From the NCBI GenBank assembly GCA_037576195.1, contig CM075101.1, forward strand, positions 7,192,001 to 7,256,000: a stretch of 64,000 nucleotides of DNA. The letters run 5' to 3'. Below are positions 35,419 to 46,006 of the stretch, piece by piece. The position numbers and the translations under genes were made by a program. The notes beneath the pieces were generated by a model. It was given only the letters and a program-made list of their open reading frames with translations. It ran no database searches and was not told the origin of the DNA. This DNA comes from Phytoseiulus persimilis (taxonomy: Eukaryota > Arthropoda > Arachnida > Mesostigmata > Phytoseiidae). Every line of letters begins with the position of its first letter. Positions within the stretch are counted from its first letter, which is position 1.

Positions 35419-38400
35419 ATGAGCGACAGCGGGAAGTCCGTCCAGGGGGCGGTCGTCCTGGCCGATCCAAACATGAAGGGTTGGCTAGCCAAGTGGACAA
35501 ATTACCTGAAGGTAGGTTGCTCGTTCCGGTTCCCTCACGGTCATAGAAAAGATAATTAGGCTGAGAGATTCACTGAACCGGGAGGTGGAGCCGGTGGTCA
35601 CTTCATTAAAATTTGAGAACTTGACGGATGTGAGCTTCCTTGCAGGGATATCAGAAGCGATGGTTCGTTATCGAGGATGGGATGTTGTCCTACTACAGGT
35701 GAGTTTCTGACTTCACGCTAGGCGTCCTAGGAAATACTTGTGCGCCGAGTTCCTCGTAGGCGCATTGAGTGGAGTCGAATTTCCGTTCTCTACGGCTGAT
35801 CGGAGGACAACCCAGTGAAACTCCAAGTGCGCTATTCGAGGATGATGTCGGGTCCGAATTTGCGTTGCGCCTCGTAGCCAAGTGAGAACGACGTGTCACG
35901 TTCTTCACTCGAGCTTCTTTTGAACTTCTTGTTGTCCTTACCCGGAATCGACCGACTTTCCTCCGAGGAAACTTCCGGGCTTGTGCCTCTTGGACAGAAC
36001 TGGCGAAGGTCTAAAAATTCGACTATTCTTGCTCACAGAAACAAACAAGAAATGTCGCACACCTGCCGTGGTACGATATCGTTGGTTTCGGCAGCGATTC
36101 ATACTGAGGATTCCTGCAATTTCATCATCTCTAACGGAGGCACCCAAATGTTCCATCTCAGGGTCAGTGCCGTTAAGACCCTTGTGTGATCCGATATCCG
36201 AGACTTCCGACGGCAAGAATCGAAGACAGCACGGATGTAGAGAGATCAGTGAAATTTCTCTGAAGGGTGGTACTTTTCTTTTGACCAGGCAAGATCGGAA
36301 GTAGAGAGGCAGCGGTGGGTCACGTCTCTAGCCCTGGCTAAGAACCATTCCATTAGGAAACAAGAAAACGAGGAGGACGTCGCTTTGGAGGTTTCTGTTC
36401 AGGACGCACAAACCGAACAGCAGAAACTTCTGAAAACACTTGCATCGAAACTCGACGACGTGAAAACGTGCAATGATTTGGTCGAGAAGCACAGTCAGGC
36501 TCTGAAACGGCAAGTCCCGTAACGGCTCCCAGAGCAAACCGAGACATCGCCGACGCACGCCCGTTCAGTTAACCCCGACGACTCAAGTTAATTGTTTATC
36601 TCGCCGCAGATGCTTGAACGACCTCGAGCAGAGTGAGTCTGTGGAAGGCGATTGTCGCAACATCATGAAACAGGTCAATGAACGGGCTACCCTGTTCAGA
36701 ATCACGAGCACCAACATCATGAAGGTAATATTCATCCTCACGAGACTTTCTCCGACGACCGGGCCGAGCTACGGGGTGTTCCTGTGGCATTTCGGCTCCA
36801 TTCGCCAGAGTGTACGAATCGGACGAATCGATTGACCGAAGGACGGCGACCGACTTTTTACGCTAATGGACGTTACTGTTCCAGACAAGCGGGGAATATT
36901 TGGAACTGGCAAACTCACTGTATAATCAGTGGGCGCGGATGCTGGACCATGAACATTCGCAGCGGCTCAAACTCGAGGAGCAACTAGAGCAGTTGGCGAG
37001 GCAGCATTCTCATCTGGAGAAATGTGCAAAGGTTCGTTCCCGAGCTTGAGCGTGCTTGATTCCCCAATCTGCGAGATCATCTGATCGACGCAGTCAGGAA
37101 TCCGGCATTGATTTCGTTCTTTTACTCACCGCTCCAGGAAGCCACTTGTGGAGGAACCTGGAGTAGCTATCAGGCAGTTTCGGAAGGTGACGACGACGAA
37201 TTCTTCGACGCCCCCGAAGAGACAGCTGTGGACTTCGTACTATCGATGCCTCAGAAGAAACGGACGGAGAGCACCGCCAGTGAGGGCAATGATCTGTCGG
37301 GCGACAGCAGTGGAAACGAACTGGAGGATCCGCAGTACAAAGAAGCCAACGTTGTTCGGAGGAAGAAGAAAAATCCCGCCGACACAAAGCCACCGTCAAC
37401 AAAGGATCCCTGCAGCGACGTCGAGGAGGCACTGTCTCCAGGGACAGCCCGCAAAAGAAGGACATGCATTCCGGAAAAGCCGAACCATTCGATTTCTCTA
37501 TGGTGAGTGTCGCGCCCGAATCCTCGGGGAATGTGAACGAATCGAAGGCGAGGGACCTTGACGATCTGACGAGAAGCTCGGTCGTTGCGCCGCTGCTGAA
37601 GCAACCAGCGATCCAGGAATAGTTTCCCGCATTCACCTACCCCAAATCTCTGTTGAAGGTCGATCATGAAGAACTGCATCGGTAAGGAATTGACGAAAAT
37701 TCCCATGCCCGTCAATTTCAACGAACCGCTGTCGACTCTGCAGCGTCTCGCGGAAGATTTCGAATACTCTGCACTCCTCGACAAGGTCAGTTTGGATTCC
37801 TGCTGCACCCGCTCCTGAGTTCCGCCTGAAACGCGAGTTCCGGACTGTGAATGCAGAATCTGAAGTTTCGCTCCGAGGGCTTCATGCACAGCAGACTCAT
37901 CCATCCGATTCGGATTTCCAGGCAGCAAAGTGCGAGAGTCCCCAACAGCAGCTCGTGTACATTGCTTGCTTCATGGTTTCTTCTTATTCGACCACGTCGA
38001 ACCGAACTGGCAAACCTTTCAATCCACTACTAGGTTAGCGAACTCGCGCTCGGCCTCATGAACGTACGATGTATCACCGGAAGTTGATCATTCTGCTGAA
38101 TCGTTCACATTCATTTATAGGGGAGACCTACGAGTGCGACAGAACGGATGATCTCGGCTGGCGACTCATTTCTGAGCAGGTGAAGAGTCTGGAGAACGTT
38201 CGTGCGGCGATCTTTCCATGAATTGTTGGAGCTTGAGTTGAAGTTTTCGTGTGAGGTTTCGGAGGATTCCTCGGGATGGTAAGAGTGATCTCACAACGCT
38301 GCTTACCCTTTCCAGGTCTCGCATCATCCACCTATGCTAGCTCAGCACTGCGAAGGCAGGAAGTGGCGAGTCTGGCAAGAGTTTACGATGACTTCGAAAT

Positions 38401-40108
38401 TCAGAGGGAAATATCTCCAGGTGCGGATAATCCCCCAATTAGACATTCATGGACTACCGAGTCATCGACTCCAGACAAAAGGCAAGAGCAGGTCTTGAGA
38501 GCTAACCTCCATTTCAGATAATTCCTCTCGGAATCGTCCATCTCGAATTCCCGGAGCTTGGTTACCACTTTACGTGGAAGAAAGCTACAACAACCGTAAG
38601 TTTCTTGATCGATTATAGCAGGACCTCTACGCGTCAACAGCCTTGCGCTAACTGAGGAGTGCCCGCCTCAATGTAAACTTAATTCCAATGCAGGTCCACA
38701 ACATAATCGTTGGTAAACTTTGGGTCGATCACCACGGTGACGTTGAGATCGTCAATCACACCACAGGCGACGTTTGTCACGTCAAGTTCCAAGCCTATTC
38801 TTACTTCTCTAGAGACTCCGAGCGCAAGGTCAGTCCTCGTTTCGTGAAGTATGTCCGCTTGGGGGTGGCACAAGGGGGCACGGAGGTTCTTTGATCTAGA
38901 GCCTTTCTCCAAGTGGCCCCCACGAGGAGGAGGAGGTGCATTGGTTGAGGACGAGTGATTCGACTCGAATGTGACTTTTGTTCCCATCCAGGTCACCGGA
39001 GTCGTAACAGACGCGAACGGTCAGGCTCATTGGGTTCTCCAGGGAAAGTGGGATTCGAAGATCGAGGCTCTCAAGGTTGTCAACACTCAGAGCACCAAGG
39101 TAGCGTGAAAATTGAAAAGTCAATGGGAGACCTCCGACGTCTAGGAAGTGGCACGACCGATTCGCAACGCAACTCGATCGCAATTTTGCAGGGCTGGAAC
39201 GATGCACAAAAAATCTGACTCTCTCTCTCTCTTTACAGGGATCCAAACCCGTGTTCGAGACCGCCACTCCGAAGACAATATGGAAACGAGTTCTCCCGGC
39301 GTACGTATACTATCAAGACCTGTATCCGCTGACAGCAGTTATATCGATGATCTTGAGCCGACTATTCTCATTTTTTTGATCGACAGACCCGAGTACGAGA
39401 AGATGTATAACTTCACCGTGCTCGCGTGTCAGCTCAACGAGCCGGAAGAAGGCACAGCCCCTACGGATTCGAGATTACGACCCGATCAGCGACTCATGGA
39501 GGCGGGCAACCTAGACGAAGCCAACAACGTCAAGGTGAGCTGACCTTCAAAACGAAAAGTATCAGATGGTTCCTCGAATTGATCTTGCGACTTGAATTCA
39601 CACTGCATCATTTTCTCACGCAGGTTCAACTGGAGGAAAAGCAGCGACAGGTAATTTGGCTTCCCTTGACGCCGAGAGCCTTTCTATTGATATGGTGCTT
39701 TGGGAACCATTTCTCATTTTCCCTATGGCAAAACAGGTGCGTCGGCAACGGGAGGCCGAGACGGAAGCTGCAGCACGGTTGGGAAGTCCGTACACGCCGT
39801 ACGAGCCAATCTGGTTCCTCAGAGACAAAGATCCGATCACCAACAACCCGGTCTACATGTTCAAGGTGGGCATGAGCTCTATGAAATTCTCTTCCGAGGA
39901 AAAGCGTCGGGTTCCGCCTGTGGGGAACTCTCTAAATGAAAACTCTCAGAGTTATGAGGCTCCAGATCCGCGGAGTTCCTCTTCAACAATGTTCCGCTCA
40001 ATCGAATCGCTCGGTTTTGAACTCACGGTTCCCTCGTTCCAGGGTGAATATTGGAGCTGCAAAGAGAAGCAGGAGTGGTCACGGTGCCCACCCATATACC
40101 TAGACTAA
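35419..40108 (+). CDS. OSBP: Oxysterol-binding protein
   Basis: Nineteen exons join in frame to 757 residues: 35419-35511, 35646-35698, 36039-36162, 36289-36509, 36610-36724, 36885-37031, 37138-37502, 37659-37785, 37922-38033, 38121-38179, 38316-38420, 38518-38595, 38694-38828, 38992-39099, 39239-39300, 39387-39534, 39624-39650, 39737-39865, 40043-40108. OSBP exchanges sterol and PI4P between ER and trans-Golgi at contact sites. The PH domain (about 20-115) has [18 protein letters not shown] and CRGTISL. A coiled coil follows ([17 protein letters not shown]), then the VAP-binding FFAT motif [10 protein letters not shown] (about 270). The sterol-binding ORD begins near 374 ([22 protein letters not shown]) with the signature EQVSHHPP (about 471-478). 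The end is [20 protein letters not shown]. Intron 4 uses a GC donor (CG|GCAAGT); exon 17 is only 27 bp. Close to vertebrate OSBP in length and architecture. Confidence 0.97.
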
Positions 40109-40172
40109 ACGGAGAGCCGCGCACAAACGAATAGCTGAGCCCGCCGGACTCAATGTCATCCTGAAGATCTTT

Positions 40173-40333
40173 CCCCATACATGGCACAGGATGGCTGAGA
40201 GCGTTTTTAATTTGAAAGAACACAGAAAGGATCACGGAACACATGGTCGTGGTCCCCATACATGGCATAGGATGGCTGAGAGCGTTTTAATTTGAAAGAA
40301 CACAGAAAGGATCACGGAACACATGGTCGTGGA
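40173..40333. repeat. Tandem duplication of an 81-bp unit
   Basis: Two near-identical units, 40173-40253 and 40254-40333, begin CCCCATACATGGCA and end ACATGGTCGTGG. They differ by one substitution (CACAGG/CATAGG) and a one-base T-run change. The repeat lies about 65 bp past the OSBP stop, so it probably falls in its 3'UTR. Confidence 0.9.
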
Positions 40334-42578
40334 CCCATGAGCGACGTTGGGTTAGATGAGAATCGGGAGAGACGCATATTAGCCTAGATCAACTCTGAAT
40401 CCAGAATTATTCACGAGAACATCTATTTATTGAAGAGGAATCGTCATCGACTTCCAAGTTCGACTAATCGTTACAGAACGGGATGAATTTAATAGAACGG
40501 GCTCAGGCCTGGATACATTGATGCCAAGCGCAAGCTTTCAAAGTGTAGAGATATGATTGTCGTTACGTTGTAGGCTCTCGACGAACGCATCAAAAACTAC
40601 CTTCATCCACTCAATGAAGAGATATGTCTCGTCCTCGAGCACTAGCGGCTTCTCAGAAAGCTTCATGGACATTATCCATGTGTTCTTTGTTGGCTTCATA
40701 ATAGTTGCCGGGTTTCGAGGCTTCTCCGAAACGTCTGCGCCGGAAGGCTTTGCGACGTCGAAGAGCTCATCGTTGGCGTACGTTACGCCTACTCCGTGTT
40801 TCTTAAAGGAAGGACGGAAGAGGCAACTTAGACTACAACGAATCGAACGCGTGTCTCCATCTGTTGGTGAAATTTACGTGCTGAATGGCTACTCTCTGTC
40901 AAGCCTTTCTTGTGAACGATTTTCAACGTCATTAATTCCCACCCCGTTGACTGCATCAATCTGTTGCCGCTCTCAATATCCACGACTCTGGAGACTTGAG
41001 GCTCCCATTGCTGCCAGAGGTGTTGCGAGGACATGCCGGAGGAGAAACTCCCAACCTTACTCCGCATGCAAACTACACACTTGAGAGGGAGCCGACGAAA
41101 TCGGGGATAAGCTGACGCTCTTTCCAACGTAGAGCGATTACCGTTTGTAGCAATCGTAGACGGAGGCTGATATCCTCGCCTAAATAGCGGCTAGAGTCGT
41201 CTTTGAGGTCAAAACTAACGGCATATGAGCGAAGGTAAACAGACACTTGTTAAAGATTTTATAAACTCTAAAAACGAATTCATTGTTCAATAAACCTGCT
41301 TGAAAGAGGAGAGCTAGTTTGTATTCAGTCAGGGAAGGTGGGCTAATCTGATATACATCGAGTTCTCTGAATGGGCGTTCGGATCAGGGCTATCCAGCTT
41401 GGATCCTTGAGCGTTTCTTGCCAAGAATCCGGCCCTTCTTGCTTTGATCCGTAGCGACGAATCTCATTCAGAACACATAGTCAGGCCGCAGGTCGCTCCC
41501 GATCGCGATCAAAAGCATCGACCCGATCGACATGTACACTGACATAACCAGAGATCTCGAAATACGGGAAATACGGCACGTACTAACTTCCTTAGAATGC
41601 TGCTGATTTGGAGCTTCAATACCTGTTCTCAAACAAAACCTCATCACAGAAAGAAGTTATTGGATCGCATAATGAAAATTTCAGATGACAGACCTGTCAG
41701 AAAGCGAACATGAGAGATGAGGGAGTTTCAAGATGAAAAACTTATCACGGAGCGAACCCGAGAGATAAGGAAGCTCACAAATAACAAACTAAACGGATAT
41801 GGGGACGAACTTGATACGTTCGAATGTCGTGACGCTCATCGGGAGGTAGAGTGCGAAGTCTGGGTAGTGGTTCTCATCTCCCCCAGCACGGCTTTGCGAA
41901 TTCCCGTCGTTTAACTGCACCTGTCTTTGTACGCATTGAGGACCTCGCATCCAGGAACGTTGTTAAATTTGGAAGAAGCTCTTTCGCAGGGTGATATGCA
42001 CGGCTCATCGTAACGGAACGCGGACATTCTGCGAGTTGATCTATTTTTTTTTAGAGACTTCCGATTCAGCGGCGAACAAGGAGAAAAACTTGCTAATGTT
42101 CCCCTTAGAAACAATCGTCTTTCGAATGATGCTTCCGATGATCTCCATCAGCTCTTTCTGAAACTTCTTCCTGGTGACACCTGCGTCGACGCGGAACCTG
42201 AGCAACGCCCGGATATTTCCATCACTCAAACTTTCATCTGGAGCTCTTTGGATGTTACCGCTTCGATTACTGGTAGAGCGTCCCTTCGTCACTTGACTTG
42301 TCCCCCCCCCCCCCCCCCCCCCGGCTTTGAACTTTCGGACGAAGTAGCTTTTCCTGAATGATCCGATGGTCAATCCAATCGTCACGTGCTCGGAAAAATT
42401 TTGTCGAACCAAAATCCCGCGAGTTGTTTTTCTCTGACCTCTAGGTTGACCGAATGCCCGGCCTATGATGTTCAGTTCGTTCATCGTCGTATCCCCGCAT
42501 GACTCCTGGGAGCACATTGAAGCACGGAGTCCGGTGCATGGAGAACCGATTCTCCGATTGCTTTCGTCTATCACTCAG
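40334..42578. other. Intergenic, no supported gene
   Basis: A 175-codon plus frame (40557-41084) lies opposite minus frames that contain C..C spacing and look like a possible decayed retroelement piece, but I cannot confirm it. A 177-codon minus frame (42041-42574) crosses a 21-C run and has no recognisable domain. Confidence 0.4.
42302..42322. repeat. Homopolymer C21
   Basis: Uninterrupted run of 21 cytosines; length may be unstable or an assembly estimate. Confidence 0.9.
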
Positions 42579-43345
42579 GTAATGGCGAATCTAGCTCAAG
42601 CGGCGCCCGGGGCAAACCGACTCAAATGCGCCCCCTCTCCGTCTCCGAGCCCGCGCGAGAATTTGGTGAGCCATCGCATGAGATTCCTCTCGTTGAAAAC
42701 GAGGTGATGGTCACTCAATGTTACCACGATAATGTGATGACCTGAATCGCGCACGATGAGCCTTGACTGCAGCGAAACTTTCTATCATTCAACAGCTCCA
42801 AAAACGTTTTTTTTTTTCAGTTTCGTCTCTCAATGCTCAAAAAAGCTAATGCGCCCAGCTTCTCTTGAACCATAGTGATCCCTGAGGCGGACCAACGTTT
42901 CACAGTCATTCATATCATCGCTAAGTTTCTCCGATAGATCGAAGTGGAACCCCGATTCTGCGCCCCTCAGCTCCGTGGGTCGCTATTTTGTTCTTGTGTC
43001 CGATTGGCTGCGGTGGAGGAGATTGACAGACATTCGAATCCGTTTGTCTTCAGCTTTGCGCCCTCAAGAAATAGAGGTACAAGCCCTCAGCCCTCTGGTG
43101 CATCTTCCTGTGCCTGAATTGAGGCGAGTTCTTATTGCAGTCCAAGGTATTCATGGTACTTCACTCTTTCGCGCCCCTCACCTCTGCGCCCCTGACTTCT
43201 CTGAGGCGAATTCCGTTGCCGAGACAAAGCGAATCCCCTACGCAGACACGCATATGGACAGACTTCAACTCCGATCCGCGCCCCATCGGCTTCGCGCCCG
43301 GGGCACGAGCCGCCTTGCCCCCCCTTGTCCCTGGATACGCCACTG
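42579..43345. mobile_element. Candidate hAT-type MITE
   Basis: The right end, read inverted, begins CAGTGGCGTATCCAGGGACA, a sequence style very common at hAT-type transposon ends. The left end GTAATGGCGAATCTAGCTCA resembles it. Both interiors continue to a GCCCGGGGC block in matching position. A 7-bp direct repeat CACTCAG flanks it (42572-42578 and 43346-43352). There is no coding capacity. The left terminus has diverged, so the boundary is less sure than for the other elements. Confidence 0.5.
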
Positions 43346-43352
43346 CACTCAG

Positions 43353-44246
43353 AGCCAGTGGTTCCAAAACCGCGACTATATTCAGCTGCGGCAAGAACTG
43401 TATGGGTTTCCTTCACTGAGGGTCTCTCTTCGATGCTCGTTGTTCATCTCATATTACACGAGTCGCGCATATTCAACACATTCGCTACATTGGTTATCCA
43501 GGCCATCCTAACGGGGGGAATGGTTATAATACGACGGGTAACATTTGGAAGGAGTTGGAACCCGAGTCGATGTGTCCTCTCTTGTCGCCGGCTCTGCGAT
43601 CTGTTTCGAAAAATCCCAAGAGTCATTCCCCCGTTTTGTATTCAGCACGAGGGAGAATGAGCGAGCACGGGTCGAGAAGCTTTCGACGAGACTGTCATAT
43701 TCCCGAGTGAGAACATTGTAGGGTGATTCGCGACCAAAGCCATTCTCACTTTCTTCAGTTAGACTCCATTGTCATTAGCAAGTGAAGTCCTAGGGAAAAA
43801 ACAATGACGTTCTTGTGGATACCCGAAAGCTGCGATTCTCGAAAATCTCCATCTAGAGGCAGGGCACCAGGGGCTTTCTCCCTCGTGGTCATGGAAATCC
43901 CAAATACCAGCGACTCGAGATTCCCAATTCTGGAATCCATTCTCTCCAAGCAGAGTATTCGTTTTTCGACCAGGCTACGACGGAACGCCTTCATCACCTT
44001 CATTGAGACGGAGTAGTGAAGTTTCGATCATTTGAACGAATATCTCGCAAGTGAACCTTCAGTTATAATCAGCCGGAAAGCCGACTGGATAGGAAGTCTC
44101 AGTCAGACGGCCCGAAACAGTTCCATCCGGTTTGTTCCCCGAGGGAAACAAATGAAAACGCTCCGCCGGGAGAGAACCTGGAAAAAAGCGCCGAGATCGC
44201 TCGAGAGGCTGCCGAATTACGGCGTCCGGAGAGGAACGCCCCATGA
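43353..44246. other. Intergenic, nothing recognised
   Basis: Short open frames on both strands (for example 43755-44003 minus, 82 codons) without domain signal or repeats. Confidence 0.4.
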
Positions 44247-44254
44247 GTCCCAAC

Positions 44255-45542
44255 TAGGCTTTGCAAATAACCGCATTTCTAAATAACCGCAATTACGGTT
44301 AAGCGATAACCGCAAATCCATAACCGCAATAGCGGTTAACCGCAAAATTAGGACCGAAAACCGCTGTTATAACCGCAATTACGGTTAAGCGATAACCGCA
44401 AATCCATAACCGCAATAGCGGTTAACCGCAAAATTAGGACCGAAAACCGCTGTTATAACCGCGAATAACCGCGGTTATATGGAAGAATGCTTCCTGGAAG
44501 ATTTCCAGGGAGCTTCTCCTCTTTCATCAGGGAGAAGGCTGCATAATTAGCGGATACAACGCGATCTCAAAACACATCTCATGAAGACTCGTTTGTTACA
44601 GCTCGACCTTGATCAGATGGGGCCGGGAACATTGGTTGAACGTTTCAAGTCACGAAATCTTTGACAAATTATCCTGATGCAAACGAGATCATCTCGTATT
44701 GTGGAGCCCCCCGTCCGATGAACGTAGTCAGCAATGTCGGGTTCAACTCCTCACGATCCGCTGAGGAAGTGTTGCAAACTCTGAGATGTGGTAGTGGCTC
44801 CGATTTGTGCACGGTTTCACGAGCAAAGAGTGCCCAAAGGCATGCTACCTTGTTGGATTGAGATGACTCGCCTAATTCCACGTCCTGATTCTCGGGTTTT
44901 TCTTTATTGGGAATCCTCGAGGTCGTCTTTTTAGGTGCTTCCAATTTTCGTCTGACTCCAAATTACTGCTCCTGGCTTCGATATCACCGTTGTCGGCTTC
45001 GAACCGGGCGTATGTCCTCCGTTCCGACTAGTGCATGAGTGATAGTCGTTTTCTGGTAGGACTTCATCACAGACCTCTTATCGATGCCTCCCAATGGGGG
45101 GTGCAGCCCACACAATAGCTACTTCCACTGTGCTCTGTTCCCTGATCTTACCAGATGCGCAAAGCTCTGGAAGATTGAGCCTTCCGCCTCCGATGCTGGC
45201 TCATCGATTCCTTGAACGGCTTGCTCATGGGTACATGAGGAGGCTGTTCCTCGATGTGTGTCCAGGTATAATTCCTAGCCAGGTCCGGCTTTCGCAAGCG
45301 TATACGAACTTGGTTTAAAGGGAGTCATCACACAAGATCTCACAGTTCTAGAAGCAATTCATTTCTCTTCAATTCTCAGCACCTAGTTCCTGATTCCTAG
45401 CCAGAGCACGCTCATCAGACACGACGCTTTCTCGAAGAATCATAAGTTTCGGAAAATTGCGGTCAAATGCGGTTATAACCGCAGTTTGCTCGCGGTTATT
45501 GCGGTTAAATTAACCGCGGTTAAATAACCGTTGCAAAGCCTA
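44255..45542. mobile_element. hAT-like non-autonomous DNA element with AACCGC subterminal arrays
   Basis: The 1288-bp unit has an exact 8-bp target duplication GTCCCAAC (44247-44254 and 45543-45550) and terminal inverted repeats TAGGCTTTGCAA / TTGCAAAGCCTA. The left subterminal zone (44270-44480) and right zone (45455-45535) are built from AACCGC/GCGGTT motifs in both orientations. The interior has a 91-codon minus frame (44669-44944) and short plus frames that might be transposase remnants, but no hAT motif is readable, so I treat the element as non-autonomous. Confidence 0.88.
44285..44456. repeat. Two identical 86-bp tandem units inside the hAT-like element
   Basis: Units 44285-44370 and 44371-44456 look identical base for base. 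Each starts AACCGCAATTACGG and contains GATAACCGCAAATCC and GCGGTTAACCGC. Identity implies recent duplication or conversion. Confidence 0.9.
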
Positions 45543-45852
45543 GTCCCAACAGATCAAAGCCGTCTTGAAAATCGCTCCCGAAACTCCAAGATGCCCCGGC
45601 TAACGGGGACGACGCGCTTCGTTCCATAACGGACACTGATATCGAGGGGACTCAATACAATACATGGCGTTTCGCACCAGTTTGGCGCGCCACGTTCTAG
45701 AAACATGACCCGGAACGCCTTCCACGAAACAGGGTATACGAATGATGAACCCGACAATGGGGCAAGATGAAAAAATCAGGTGGATAAATGTCAGGAGTCT
45801 CTGAGAGCCTTCACTTTGCTTGCTGATGAGTTTTTTGTCTCCGAATATCCCT

Positions 45853-45993
45853 TGTTATGTCTAGGGGAACGATACTGACTACACGCCTCGGAGGGATAAC
45901 GAGGTTGGGGAATGAGGAGTGTTTTATTTGATTGAGATCGCCTTATATAGTCCTCAACGGACACTTCGTTGTAGTCCACCACAGAACACGACA
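45853..45993 (-). repeat. 3' LTR of gypsy element
   Basis: 141 bp. Differs from the 5' LTR only at one base in the AGGTTGGGG/AGGTTTGGG stretch. Confidence 0.95.
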
Positions 45994-46006
45994 TTCCTCC
46001 CTCCTA
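45994..46006 (-). promoter_or_regulatory. Polypurine tract of gypsy element
   Basis: On the minus strand, TAGGAGGGAGGAA lies directly before the 3' LTR TGTCGTG. It primes plus-strand DNA synthesis. The pol stop codon TAG forms its first bases. Confidence 0.85.

Noticed and set aside
40557-41084. 175-codon plus frame, or antisense retroelement gag
   Set aside because: Composition is typical of an antisense shadow. The minus-strand C..C spacing is not followed by a convincing zinc knuckle or protease motif.
42041-42574. 177-codon minus frame as a gene
   Set aside because: It runs through a 21-C homopolymer read as polyglycine and has no domain or conserved motif.
44285-45535. CRISPR-like or satellite array of AACCGC repeats
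   Set aside because: The repeats lie in both orientations within inverted termini and an 8-bp target duplication, so they are subterminal repeats of a DNA transposon.
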